Below, piece by piece: positions 25,085 through 32,747 of a stretch of DNA of 64,000 bases; position 1 is the first letter of the stretch, and each line of letters starts with the position of its first letter. The stretch lies in assembly GCA_947494645.1 (NCBI GenBank), contig CANLVO010000001.1, forward strand, positions 2,232,001-2,296,000. Reading direction: 5' to 3'. Position numbers and translations under genes: made by a program. The notes beneath the pieces are model-generated. The model saw only the letters and a list, made by a program, of their open reading frames with translations. It did not search any database and was not told the origin of the DNA. Origin of the DNA: an uncultured Litoreibacter sp. (lineage in GTDB: Bacteria > Pseudomonadota > Alphaproteobacteria > Rhodobacterales > Rhodobacteraceae).

Positions 25085-26716
25085 TCAGGCCATCTCTTTC
25101 ACAGCTGCGGAGGCGCCGGACTTGGCGTCCTCCAGAATTAGGTCAGACGCCTTTTCCCCGATCATCATCGACGGCGCGTTGGTGTTGCCCGACACGATGA
25201 TCGGCATGATCGACGCATCCGCCACCCGCAGCCCGGCAATGCCGTGCACCTTCAGCTGCGGATCGACAACCGCCATCGGGTCGACCCCCATTTTGCAGGT
25301 GCCTGTCGGGTGGTAGATCGTGGTCGAGGTGTTGCGCGCCCAGTCCAGCAGCGCGTCGTAATCGTCACCGACAGCCCCGCCGGGCGCGTGTTCCTCGGTG
25401 ATGTGGCTCTTGATCGGGTCATGGCCGCAAATCTTGCGGGTGATCCGGATACCTTCGACCAGCGTGTCGCAATCGGTCTTGGTGGCCAGATAATTGGGGT
25501 GAATTTTCGGGTAGTCCCGCATGTTGGCCGAGGCCAGCTCCAGATGCCCGGCGCTTTCAGGCCGCAATTGCAGCACCGACGCCGTGAAGGCGGAGAACTT
25601 GTGCGGGCCCGCATCGACCCGGTCAGCAGACCATGGCTGGATGTGGAACTGAATGTCGGGCACCGACAGGTCCTCGCGGGTCTTCAGAAACCCAGTGCCG
25701 AGGCTCGCGGCCATGGCCATCGGCCCGCCGCGGGTGAAGACATATTCCATGCCAATCAACGCCTGCTTGAACAGGTTCGACACCTCGGTGTTGATCGTTG
25801 GAAGCGAGGTTTTATAGACCGGGCGGGCCTGCAGGTGGTCTTGCAAGTTCTTGCCCACGCCCTTGATGTCCTGCACCACCTCGATGCCGTGCTGTTTCAG
25901 CTCATCCGCCGCGCCAAGGCCCGAAACCATCATGATCTGCGGCGAGGCCAGCGCACCTGCGGACAGCACCACCTCGCGGCGGGCCGTCATGGTGATCTGC
26001 TGGCCGTTGTGATTGGCGATCAGCCCGGTGCAGCGTTTGCCCTCGAAGGTCAGCTTCTCCACGGCGCATTTGGTCAGCACCGTCAGGTTCGAGCGTGACT
26101 TGGCCGGGTTCAGATACGCCACCGCTGACGAACAGCGCCGCCCGTTGCGGGTGGTCAGCTGGAACAGCGCGACACCTTCCTGATCGGCACCGTTGTAATC
26201 CTCGGCCCGCTTGTAGCCTGCATTGACGGCGGAGGTGATCCAGTCATCGACGCATTGCCGCGTCACCGTGGTGTCGGAGACCGACAAAGGCCCATCGCCG
26301 CCGCGATACTCGTCCGCGCGGCTGCCGTTTTCAAAATTCTCGGAGCGTTTGAACAGTGGTTTGACGTCTTCCCAGCTCCAACCGGTATTGCCGAGCTGCC
26401 GCCAGCCGTCATAGTCCTCCGCCTGGCCACGCACATAAAGCAGCCCGTTGATCGATGACGACCCACCCAGCACCTTGCCGCGTGGCCATTTCAGGGAGCG
26501 GCCATTGAGGCCGGGATCAGGTTCGGTTTTGTAACCCCAATCGGTCTTGGGATTGCCCATCGTTTTGAAGTAGCCGACGGGGATGTGGATCCAAGGATAG
26601 GTGTCCTTGCCACCGGCCTCGAGTATTGCAACTTTATATTTACCATCCGCCGATAGACGGTTGGCGAGGACGCATCCTGCAGAACCTGCTCCAACAATGA
26701 TGAAGTCGAATTCCAC
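25085..26716 (-). CDS. GMC-family oxidoreductase (choline/alcohol dehydrogenase type)
   Basis: 543 residues. FAD-binding GAGSAGC at residues 8-14, GMC signature 1 region GKVLGGSSSINGLLYVRGQ near 80, GMC signature 2 region SAGALASPQIMMVSG near 260, and catalytic His in HPTGTCKMG near 470. The family includes choline dehydrogenase BetA and alkan-2-ol or polyethylene glycol dehydrogenases, so the substrate stays open. There is no betaine-aldehyde dehydrogenase beside it. The divergent IclR regulator 123 bp away is the likely controller. The N-terminus at ATG 26716 is right because the Rossmann motif follows directly. Confidence 0.9.
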   Translation of the reverse strand: MEFDFIIVGAGSAGCVLANRLSADGKYKVAILEAGGKDTYPWIHIPVGYFKTMGNPKTDWGYKTEPDPGLNGRSLKWPRGKVLGGSSSINGLLYVRGQAEDYDGWRQLGNTGWSWEDVKPLFKRSENFENGSRADEYRGGDGPLSVSDTTVTRQCVDDWITSAVNAGYKRAEDYNGADQEGVALFQLTTRNGRRCSSAVAYLNPAKSRSNLTVLTKCAVEKLTFEGKRCTGLIANHNGQQITMTARREVVLSAGALASPQIMMVSGLGAADELKQHGIEVVQDIKGVGKNLQDHLQARPVYKTSLPTINTEVSNLFKQALIGMEYVFTRGGPMAMAASLGTGFLKTREDLSVPDIQFHIQPWSADRVDAGPHKFSAFTASVLQLRPESAGHLELASANMRDYPKIHPNYLATKTDCDTLVEGIRITRKICGHDPIKSHITEEHAPGGAVGDDYDALLDWARNTSTTIYHPTGTCKMGVDPMAVVDPQLKVHGIAGLRVADASIMPIIVSGNTNAPSMMIGEKASDLILEDAKSGASAAVKEMA

Positions 26717-26751
26717 TCACTTCCTCCCAAAAGCGTCGAATTGCAAAAATT

Positions 26752-26766
26752 GGGACTTGAAGTCCC
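26752..26766. promoter_or_regulatory. Palindrome GGGACTTGAAGTCCC in the GMC/IclR promoter
   Basis: A perfect 7-bp-arm palindrome with one central base sits midway between divergent genes for the GMC oxidoreductase and the IclR regulator, flanked by A/T tracts. Candidate operator for the IclR protein. Confidence 0.5.
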
Positions 26767-26839
26767 GTTTTTAGAGTGCATCATAGTCCAGAGAGTCGCA
26801 CAAGACATAATTTTCTTGTTTTTGACCGAGGGGGACCTA

Positions 26840-27604
26840 GTGGACGTCAAAAGTCGTATACCGACCAACCTGCGCACCTTGCTGATCCTTGAAGCAGTGG
26901 GAATGCAGACCGAGCCGATGGGCCCCGCCGAAATTGGCCGCGTCATTGGACTGCCGAAACAAACCACGCACCGGCTGTGCAACACTCTTCTGGAAGAAGG
27001 CTTCCTGATGCGCGACGAGCGTGGCCGGGGGCTGCGCCCCGGACGCCGGGCCCGGATGATGGGGGCGGGCATGGTTCATAGCTCATCAAGCTACATGGCC
27101 CGCCATCAAGTGCTGCAGGACCTCGCAAGCCAGATCGGCGAGACGGTCAACTTCGCGGTGCCGGAAGATCGCGGCATGGCCTACCAGGACCGCGTGGAGA
27201 CCGACTGGCCTTTCCGCATCCAGCTGCCGATTGGCACGAACGTCCCGTTTCACTGCACCGCGTCGGGTAAGGTCTACCTGTCGTCGCTGCCCAAGGGGGA
27301 ACGTCGGCGGCTGGTCAATGTGATGCATCTGGAGCGACATACGGACACGACGATCACCTCACCTGATGCATTGCTGTCGGAGCTGCAGGACATCTCCCGA
27401 CAGGGGTTTGCATTGGACAATGCTGAGTATTTCGACTCGATGATTGCGGCCGCTGTGCCGGTGCTGGATCCGGCCGGGCGCTACTGCGCTTCCGTTGCCT
27501 TTCATGCGCCGGAACAGCGCGTGACGCTGGAGCTCGCCCGCAGCCATGTCGAGCTGCTGCAACGCACCTCCCGCAAGCTGACGGAAACGATTTTCAGCGC
27601 TTAG
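26840..27604 (+). CDS. IclR family transcriptional regulator
   Basis: 254 residues from the GTG at 26840, preceded by GAGGGGGA at a proper distance. The N-terminal helix-turn-helix (LGPAEIGRVIG-like, LPKQTTHRLCNTLLEEGFL) and the C-terminal effector domain (FHCTASGKVYLSSLP, IAAAVPVLDPAGRYCASVAF) match IclR. The frame is open further upstream to 26741, but that segment encodes an implausible hydrophobic extension over the promoter. Divergent from the GMC oxidoreductase. Confidence 0.92.
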   Translation: MDVKSRIPTNLRTLLILEAVGMQTEPMGPAEIGRVIGLPKQTTHRLCNTLLEEGFLMRDERGRGLRPGRRARMMGAGMVHSSSSYMARHQVLQDLASQIGETVNFAVPEDRGMAYQDRVETDWPFRIQLPIGTNVPFHCTASGKVYLSSLPKGERRRLVNVMHLERHTDTTITSPDALLSELQDISRQGFALDNAEYFDSMIAAAVPVLDPAGRYCASVAFHAPEQRVTLELARSHVELLQRTSRKLTETIFSA

Positions 27605-27623
27605 GGATTTGTGGCAGCCTGCT

Positions 27624-28748
27624 TTAGCCCGGCTTGCCGAGGCAGGTTTCAAACGCGGTCGCCATGTCGTTGATCAAGGACGCATAGAGCGCAGGGCCGG
27701 GCTGATGACGTGCGCCGAGCGGGTCAAGCTCCACCACGTTTGCGCTGCTGCTTTCGGTGATGACCTCCAGCGATTTCGCGTTGAATTGCGGCTCTGTGAA
27801 GACGCAGGCCACCTCCCCCGCGCCGATCAGGTCCTGCGCCCGGCGCATGTCTGCCGCACTTGGGGCCGCGCCCTCGTTAGAGGCAAGCGAGCCCGCAGAA
27901 ACCACCCCGAACCGGTCCGCGAAATAGCCGTAAGCATCGTGATAGGCGAGGAATTTCTGCCCCTCGAAAGGGGCCAGCTTCGCGGAGACCTCGTCGGCCA
28001 GTCTGCGCAAAGCACCTGAATTCATCAGGGCCGCGTCGCGGTACTGCTCAGCATTGTCAGGGTCGAGCTTCGACAATTCTTCGGCGATGATGCCCAGCCA
28101 AGCCTCCGCATTGCGCGGGTTCAGCCAGGCATGCGGGTCGAGACCGTCATGGTCGTGACCCTCATGGCCTTCGTGCCCGGCGTGATCTTCGTGGTCGTCA
28201 TGCTCTTTGTGATCCGCATGCGCCTCATGCTCGGCATGCTCTTCATGCTCGGCATGCTCTTCATGATCAGCGTGGTCATCATGATCGTCATGGTTCGCGT
28301 GATCTTCGTGATCGTCATGATCCGCGTGGTCCTCATGCCCTTTATCATCATCGTGGTCGTCGTGATCATCATGCCCCTCACCGGCCTCGGTGTAGCTGCG
28401 CTGGACAACGGCGTGGTCCAGCAGATCAACCACACGCGCCTCGGGCGACAATGTTGCAATGCGGTCCGCCAGCCACGGGGTCAGCTCGGAGCCGATGATG
28501 AAGACAATATCAGCCTCCTGCACGATGGCGGCATCGGAGGGTTTGAGGGAACTGCTATGCGGCGATTGCGTTGCAGGGATCAGCAGATCAGGCGCGCCTA
28601 CCCCTCCCATGACCTGAGCCACCAGCGCATGGACCGGCGCGATGTCAGCCGCCACGTTTGGTGCCTCCGACATGGCCTGCAGGGGCAGGATGCTTAGTGC
28701 GGCGGCGAGGGTCAGCGAACGGGACATAAAGGGGCTCATTATTTTCAT
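27624..28748 (-). CDS. znuA: Zinc ABC transporter, periplasmic zinc-binding protein
   Basis: About 374 residues, cluster A-I metal-binding protein. The signal peptide follows MSRSLTLAAALSILPLQ. Zinc ligands are expected at H in DIAPVHAL, at LDPHAWLNP and at YHDAYGYF, plus a C-terminal Asp/Glu. Between residues about 125 and 205 lies an exceptional run of alternating His and Asp/Glu (HDDH, HADH, HEEHAEHEE repeats), the metal-binding loop typical of ZnuA but unusually long. Starts at 28748, 28739 and 28727 are all in frame; none has a clear ribosome site. A Zur box is 14 bp upstream of the longest form. The downstream end overlaps no gene. Confidence 0.95.
   Translation of the reverse strand: MKIMSPFMSRSLTLAAALSILPLQAMSEAPNVAADIAPVHALVAQVMGGVGAPDLLIPATQSPHSSSLKPSDAAIVQEADIVFIIGSELTPWLADRIATLSPEARVVDLLDHAVVQRSYTEAGEGHDDHDDHDDDKGHEDHADHDDHEDHANHDDHDDHADHEEHAEHEEHAEHEAHADHKEHDDHEDHAGHEGHEGHDHDGLDPHAWLNPRNAEAWLGIIAEELSKLDPDNAEQYRDAALMNSGALRRLADEVSAKLAPFEGQKFLAYHDAYGYFADRFGVVSAGSLASNEGAAPSAADMRRAQDLIGAGEVACVFTEPQFNAKSLEVITESSSANVVELDPLGARHQPGPALYASLINDMATAFETCLGKPG
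28131..28379 (-). repeat. His/Asp-rich coding repeat in znuA
   Basis: A degenerate short-period tandem repeat of GAT/GAC/CAT/GAG codons on the minus strand encodes the metal-binding loop of ZnuA. It generates an artificial hydrophobic open frame on the plus strand. Confidence 0.9.
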
Positions 28749-28761
28749 TGCGGGCAATCGA

Positions 28762-28782
28762 GATGTTACGTTATAACATATC
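28762..28782. promoter_or_regulatory. Zur box between znuA and zur
   Basis: Near-palindrome of 21 bp: GATATGTTA on the minus strand facing GATGTTA on the plus strand around TAACG. It fits the alphaproteobacterial Zur consensus (TGTTATA-N-ATAACA) and lies between divergent znuA and zur-znuCB, so it likely represses both when zinc is sufficient. Confidence 0.85.
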
Positions 28783-28814
28783 ATCCCACCGCGAAAAGGT
28801 CCGATCTTCGGTTT

Positions 28815-29282
28815 ATGTCCAATTTCTCCAAACATGATCACAGCGCCTGCGTCTCCGATGCGCTGCACGCGGCGGAGGCGCATTGCGCGGCCTCCAAGCT
28901 GCAATTCACCCCGGTGCGTCGCCGGGCGTTGGAGATCTTGTTGCACGAACACAAGGCGATGGGGGCCTATGACATGCTCGCTCGGCTGTCGGAGGACGGT
29001 TTGGGGTCGGCTCCACCGGTGGCTTACCGGGCGCTGGATTTTCTGGTGACGCATGGGTTTGCCCATAAGATAGAGAAGCTGAACGCCTATGTGGCCTGCG
29101 CCCACCCGGGCGAGGTGCATGACCCCGCCTTCATGATCTGCCGCAGTTGCGACGCCGTGGCAGAGGCTTCGACCAACCCGCTATCGGGCCAGTTGGGCCG
29201 CGCGGCGCAAGACGCAGGTTTCGAGATCGAGCGCGCCGTGATCGAGGCGGAGGGCATCTGCCCCTCGTGCAAACCGTCATGA
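28815..29282 (+). CDS. zur: Zinc-responsive Fur-family repressor
   Basis: 155 residues. The Fur winged helix is at about 25-90 (LQFTPVRRRALEILL, YRALDFLVTHGFAHKIE), with CRSC at about 113-116 and CPSC at the C-terminus as structural-zinc cysteines, and a His-rich central part (HPGEVHDPAFMI) as regulatory site. Located with znuCB it is Zur rather than Fur. It overlaps znuC by ATGA, giving one transcript zur-znuC-znuB. Confidence 0.93.
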   Translation: MSNFSKHDHSACVSDALHAAEAHCAASKLQFTPVRRRALEILLHEHKAMGAYDMLARLSEDGLGSAPPVAYRALDFLVTHGFAHKIEKLNAYVACAHPGEVHDPAFMICRSCDAVAEASTNPLSGQLGRAAQDAGFEIERAVIEAEGICPSCKPS

Positions 29283-30025
29283 GCGGCGCGTTGATCGAGG
29301 CCGAACATGTGAGCGTCACCATGGGAGGCCATCTGGCCTTGCAGCATGTCGACATGGAGGTACGCCCCGGCGAGATCATCACCGTGGTGGGCCCCAACGG
29401 GTCAGGCAAGACCACGCTGTTGCGGGCGCTAATCGGTGCGGTACCACTGAGCGCGGGACAGGTCAGCCGCGCCGATGGGTTGCGCATTGGATACGTGCCG
29501 CAAAAGCTGAGCATCGACCCGACGCTGCCCTTAACCGTCGAGCGCTTCCTGTCCCTGCCCGTGCGGCGCGATGCGCAAGCGCGGGCGCGGGCGCTGACCC
29601 AAGCCGGAGCGGCAGGGCTGGAGCAGCGGCAGATGTCGCAATTGTCGGGCGGGCAGTTTCAACGCGTGCTGCTGGCGCGCGCACTTTTGGAAGAGCCGCA
29701 GCTTTTGGTGCTGGATGAGCCGACCACGGGTCTGGACCAGCCGGGCTCTGCCGGGTTTTACCGCCAGATCGAAGCCCTGCGCGGGGAGACCGGCTGCGCC
29801 GTGCTGATGGTCAGCCACGAGCTGCATGTGGTGATGAGTGCCTCAGACCGGGTGATTTGCCTCAACGGCCATGTCTGCTGCCACGGCGCGCCCGATGTGG
29901 TGGCGTCTGCGCCCGAGTACCGCGCCTTGTTTGGCTCGGGCACCGGCGGGGCGCTAGCGCTGTACCGCCATGACCACGACCATCACCACCACCATGATCA
30001 TGACCACGAGCACGACCATGCTTGA
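29279..30025 (+). CDS. znuC: Zinc ABC transporter ATP-binding protein
   Basis: 248 residues. Walker A GPNGSGKTT, signature LSGGQFQR, Walker B LLVLDEPTTGLD, switch His VSHELH. The C-terminal tail is a His/Asp-rich stretch (HDHDHHHHHDHDHEHDH) overlapping the znuB start; such tails may buffer zinc. ATG 29279 overlaps the zur stop by ATGA. Confidence 0.96.
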   Translation: MSGALIEAEHVSVTMGGHLALQHVDMEVRPGEIITVVGPNGSGKTTLLRALIGAVPLSAGQVSRADGLRIGYVPQKLSIDPTLPLTVERFLSLPVRRDAQARARALTQAGAAGLEQRQMSQLSGGQFQRVLLARALLEEPQLLVLDEPTTGLDQPGSAGFYRQIEALRGETGCAVLMVSHELHVVMSASDRVICLNGHVCCHGAPDVVASAPEYRALFGSGTGGALALYRHDHDHHHHHDHDHEHDHA

Positions 30026-30809
30026 TGATTTTCTGGTTCGCGCCACGCTGGCTGGCATCGGTGTTGCCCTTGCGGCGGCCCCTTTGGGGTGTTTCGTCGT
30101 CTGGCGGCGGATGGCCTATTTTGGCGACGCGACGGCGCATGCCGCGGTGCTGGGCGTGGCCCTGTCTCTGGCGCTGTCGATCTCAATCTTTGCAGGCGTT
30201 CTGGGCGTGGCGTTGGTGATGGCGTTGCTGGTGTCCGGCCTGAGCAGCCGGGCTTTGGCCATCGACACGATGCTGGGCGTGCTGTCGCATTCCGCCCTGG
30301 CCTTAGGGCTGGTTGCGGTGTCGCTGCTTGAAGGCGTGCGGCTGGACCTGATGTCCTACCTGTTCGGCGACATTCTGGCGGTCGGGCGCATGGATTTGGC
30401 GGTGATCTGGGCGGGCGCGTTGCTCGTGCTGGGCCTGATGATCTGGCGCTGGCAGGCGCTTTTGGCGGCCACGCTGAGCAGCGATCTGGCCCATGCCAGC
30501 GGCATCAATCCCGACCGCGAAAGGCTGATCCTGACCGTGGCTCTGGCGGTGACGGTGGCCGTTGCGATCAAGGTGGTGGGCGTGCTTCTCATCGCCGCCA
30601 TGCTGATCATCCCTGCGGCGGGCGCACGGCCTCTGGCCCGCACGCCAGAAGGCATGGGTTTGATGGCGGCGGTGATCGGCGTGGGTGCTGCGGTGGCGGG
30701 GTTGCAGGCCTCGGCGCAGTTTGACACGCCTGCGGGGCCGTCGATTGTTTGCGTGGCAGCGGTGATCTTTGTGCTGACACAGGGCCTCGCCGGGGCGCGG
30801 GGCCGGTAG
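30018..30809 (+). CDS. znuB: Zinc ABC transporter permease
   Basis: 263 residues with about eight or nine hydrophobic helices, ABC-3 family: WRRMAYFGDATAHAAVLGVA near the start and VVGVLLIAAMLIIPAAGARPLA towards the end. Start ATG 30018 overlaps the znuC tail by eight bases; an earlier start would lie in the znuC His tail and is implausible. Confidence 0.95.
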   Translation: MLDDFLVRATLAGIGVALAAAPLGCFVVWRRMAYFGDATAHAAVLGVALSLALSISIFAGVLGVALVMALLVSGLSSRALAIDTMLGVLSHSALALGLVAVSLLEGVRLDLMSYLFGDILAVGRMDLAVIWAGALLVLGLMIWRWQALLAATLSSDLAHASGINPDRERLILTVALAVTVAVAIKVVGVLLIAAMLIIPAAGARPLARTPEGMGLMAAVIGVGAAVAGLQASAQFDTPAGPSIVCVAAVIFVLTQGLAGARGR

Positions 30810-30937
30810 GGACTGCGGGACTGCCTCATTTTTGGGCAGTTGAGCGTGATGCATGCAAAAATGCCTGTGGTTTTGGGCGGCGGCCTTGCCCGCGCCGGAC
30901 AGGCTTGCTTTCTATCTGACCCAAAGGAGCTGCTGCC

Positions 30938-31777
30938 ATTACCGTTCATCCTGCCTCTTTGGAGCTGTCCCAGCCCCCTGCCCCGCAACGCGCGCGTGGG
31001 CGGTTGCAGCTGTCGAGCAAGCGGCGGGGGGCGGCCTCAGTGATTGACGGGCTGCATCAGGCGGGCTCGATGCGAATGATGTTTCCGCGTGGGTCTGGCT
31101 CTGAGCTGCGCGCGGTGATGATCAACTGCGCGGGCGGCATGACCGGCGGTGACCGGTTTGAGGTGCAGGCGGAGGCAGGGCCGGACACCGCCCTGAGCCT
31201 GACCACGCAAACGGCGGAGCGGGTCTACCGCAGCCCGGACGAGAGCGTCGCGCGAATGTCGACAGAGCTGCGGGTCTCGCCCGGCGCGGCGCTGCATTGG
31301 CTGCCGCAGGAGACCATTCTGTTTGACCGCTCGCGCCTTGCGCGGCGGTTGGAGGTGCGGCTGGCCCCGGAGGCCACGTTCCTGATGATCGAGCCGCTGA
31401 TCTTTGGCCGGGCGGCCATGGGCGAAGTGCTGCATGACGCGCATCTGAGTGACCAGTTGCGGATTTGGCAGGGTGGCGCTTTGATCCACGCCGATGCCAC
31501 CAGACTGGACGGCCCGGTGGCACAGCTTTTGGGCCGTGCCGCTGTTACCGGTGGCGCACTTGCGGTGGCCAATCTTGTTCTGGCCGCGCCCGGGGCAGAG
31601 GCGCGGCTGGCCTCTGTGCGCGAGATGATCGGCCCGTTCGGCGGGGCCAGCCTGAAAGCCCCTGATCTGCTGGTGGCACGCCTCATTGCGCCTGACGTCA
31701 TGGCGCTGCGACGCGTGGCCATTCCCTTGCTGGCCGCCTTGAGCGGCACCGACATTCCCCGAACCTGGACGCTTTAG
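30938..31777 (+). CDS. ureD: Urease accessory protein UreD
   Basis: About 279 residues, UreD/UreH family, a scaffold that with UreF and UreG loads nickel into apo-urease. Motifs: [54 protein letters not shown]. Start is uncertain. A strong ribosome site (aaaggag, 30923-30929) lies eight bases before an ATT at 30938, whereas the first conventional alternative, TTG at 30959, has no ribosome site in range. I set the ATT as the likely start but with reservation. First gene of the urease operon. Confidence 0.9.
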   Translation: MTVHPASLELSQPPAPQRARGRLQLSSKRRGAASVIDGLHQAGSMRMMFPRGSGSELRAVMINCAGGMTGGDRFEVQAEAGPDTALSLTTQTAERVYRSPDESVARMSTELRVSPGAALHWLPQETILFDRSRLARRLEVRLAPEATFLMIEPLIFGRAAMGEVLHDAHLSDQLRIWQGGALIHADATRLDGPVAQLLGRAAVTGGALAVANLVLAAPGAEARLASVREMIGPFGGASLKAPDLLVARLIAPDVMALRRVAIPLLAALSGTDIPRTWTL

Positions 31778-31779
31778 CT

Positions 31780-32082
31780 ATGCAATTGACCCCGCGTGAA
31801 AAAGACAAACTTCTGATCTCCATGGCCGCCGAGGTCGCCCGCAGGCGGCTGGCGCGCGGCGTGAAGCTGAACCATCCCGAGGCGATTGCCCTGATCACCG
31901 ACGCGGTGGTCGAGGGTGCACGTGACGGGCGGTCGGTGGCCGAGATGATGGAGGCGGGCGCACAGGTTGTGACGCGAGAGCAATGCATGGAGGGCGTGGC
32001 CGAGATGATCCATGACGTGCAGGTCGAGGCGACCTTCCCGGACGGCACCAAACTGGTGACAGTGCATGACCCGATCCGGTGA
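31780..32082 (+). CDS. ureA: Urease gamma subunit
   Basis: 100 residues, the standard length. Contains the conserved opening [21 protein letters not shown] and the end [14 protein letters not shown]. Urease hydrolyses urea to ammonia and carbamate; gamma forms part of the (alphabetagamma)3 trimer. Starts 3 bp after ureD stop. Confidence 0.97.
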   Translation: MQLTPREKDKLLISMAAEVARRRLARGVKLNHPEAIALITDAVVEGARDGRSVAEMMEAGAQVVTREQCMEGVAEMIHDVQVEATFPDGTKLVTVHDPIR

Positions 32083-32087
32083 GCCAT

Positions 32088-32110
32088 GAGTATTTTTGAA
32101 GCAGTGATGG
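32088..32110. repeat. Intergenic repeat gagtatttttgaagca-tgatgg, copy 1
   Basis: A 23-bp unit between ureA and ureB recurs with one mismatch at 34598-34620 after ureC. It is a kind of intergenic repeat often seen in this group. In this copy an ATG at 32086 opens a 13-codon frame whose TGA overlaps the ureB start. Confidence 0.7.
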
Positions 32111-32123
32111 AGGATGTCGCGCG

Positions 32124-32429
32124 ATGATCCCAGGTGAGATGTTCCCGGCAGAGGGTGTGTTGGAGCTGAACGCGGGCGCGGACGTGCTTGTGCTGGAGGT
32201 GGCCAATACCGGCGACAGGCCCGTGCAGGTCGGCTCGCATTACCATTTTGGCGAGGCCAATGCGGCGCTGGAGTTTGACCGCGCAGCGGCGCGCGGGATG
32301 CGGCTGGATATTGCCGCCGGGACCGCCGTGCGTTTTGAGCCGGGGCAGCGGCGCGAGGTTCAGCTGATCCCCATTTCAGGCGCGCGGGTGGTTTACGGGT
32401 TCAACCAAGACGTGATGGGCGCGCTGTAA
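32124..32429 (+). CDS. ureB: Urease beta subunit
   Basis: 101 residues. [18 protein letters not shown] and [18 protein letters not shown] are the recognised UreB blocks; it supports the flap over the active site. ATG 32124 overlaps by ATGA the stop of the 13-codon frame upstream. The stop codon overlaps the following small gene by one base. Confidence 0.97.
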   Translation: MIPGEMFPAEGVLELNAGADVLVLEVANTGDRPVQVGSHYHFGEANAALEFDRAAARGMRLDIAAGTAVRFEPGQRREVQLIPISGARVVYGFNQDVMGAL

Positions 32430-32743
32430 TGGCACGCAGCGCGACCCCGTTTGATTACTGGTCCAACGCCTTTGAGCTGGGCATGCTAACCGCCGAAGCG
32501 CAGGCGGTCATCGCCATGCGACTTTGGGGCATGGGCGGGCTATGGTCCGTGACCAAATCCGAGAACGCCCGGATGGTCGATGAAAAACGCGACGCAATCA
32601 CCAGAAGCATGATCGATGCGGGCGTGGCAGCCGCCACCGGCAAACGACCGGATCAGATCGTGGCGGCAGCGGTCAAGCCGCTGCGCCAGAAAACCCGTGC
32701 AAATTCGAAACGACTGGCCAAGCGTGGCCCAAAACTGAGGTAG
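32429..32743 (+). CDS. Small phasin-like hypothetical protein inside the urease operon
   Basis: 104 residues, basic, helical, no signal peptide. Repeating features are [24 protein letters not shown] and a C-terminal [11 protein letters not shown] tail rich in Lys/Arg. I recall similar short proteins next to ureB/ureC in other Rhodobacterales but no proven function. Overlaps ureB by one base and precedes ureC by four, so it is translated with the urease subunits. Candidate for a structural or chaperone role. Confidence 0.75.
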   Translation: MARSATPFDYWSNAFELGMLTAEAQAVIAMRLWGMGGLWSVTKSENARMVDEKRDAITRSMIDAGVAAATGKRPDQIVAAAVKPLRQKTRANSKRLAKRGPKLR

Positions 32744-32747
32744 CACC

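Noticed and set aside
28131-28697. Long hydrophobic open frame on the plus strand opposite znuA
   Set aside because: It is the complement of the His/Asp codon repeat (GAT/CAT become ATC/ATG), giving Ile/Val/Met-rich translation without a ribosome site or a known domain.
30840-31047. Short frames overlapping the ureD start
   Set aside because: They read in other frames through the ureD leader and N-terminus and show no domain.
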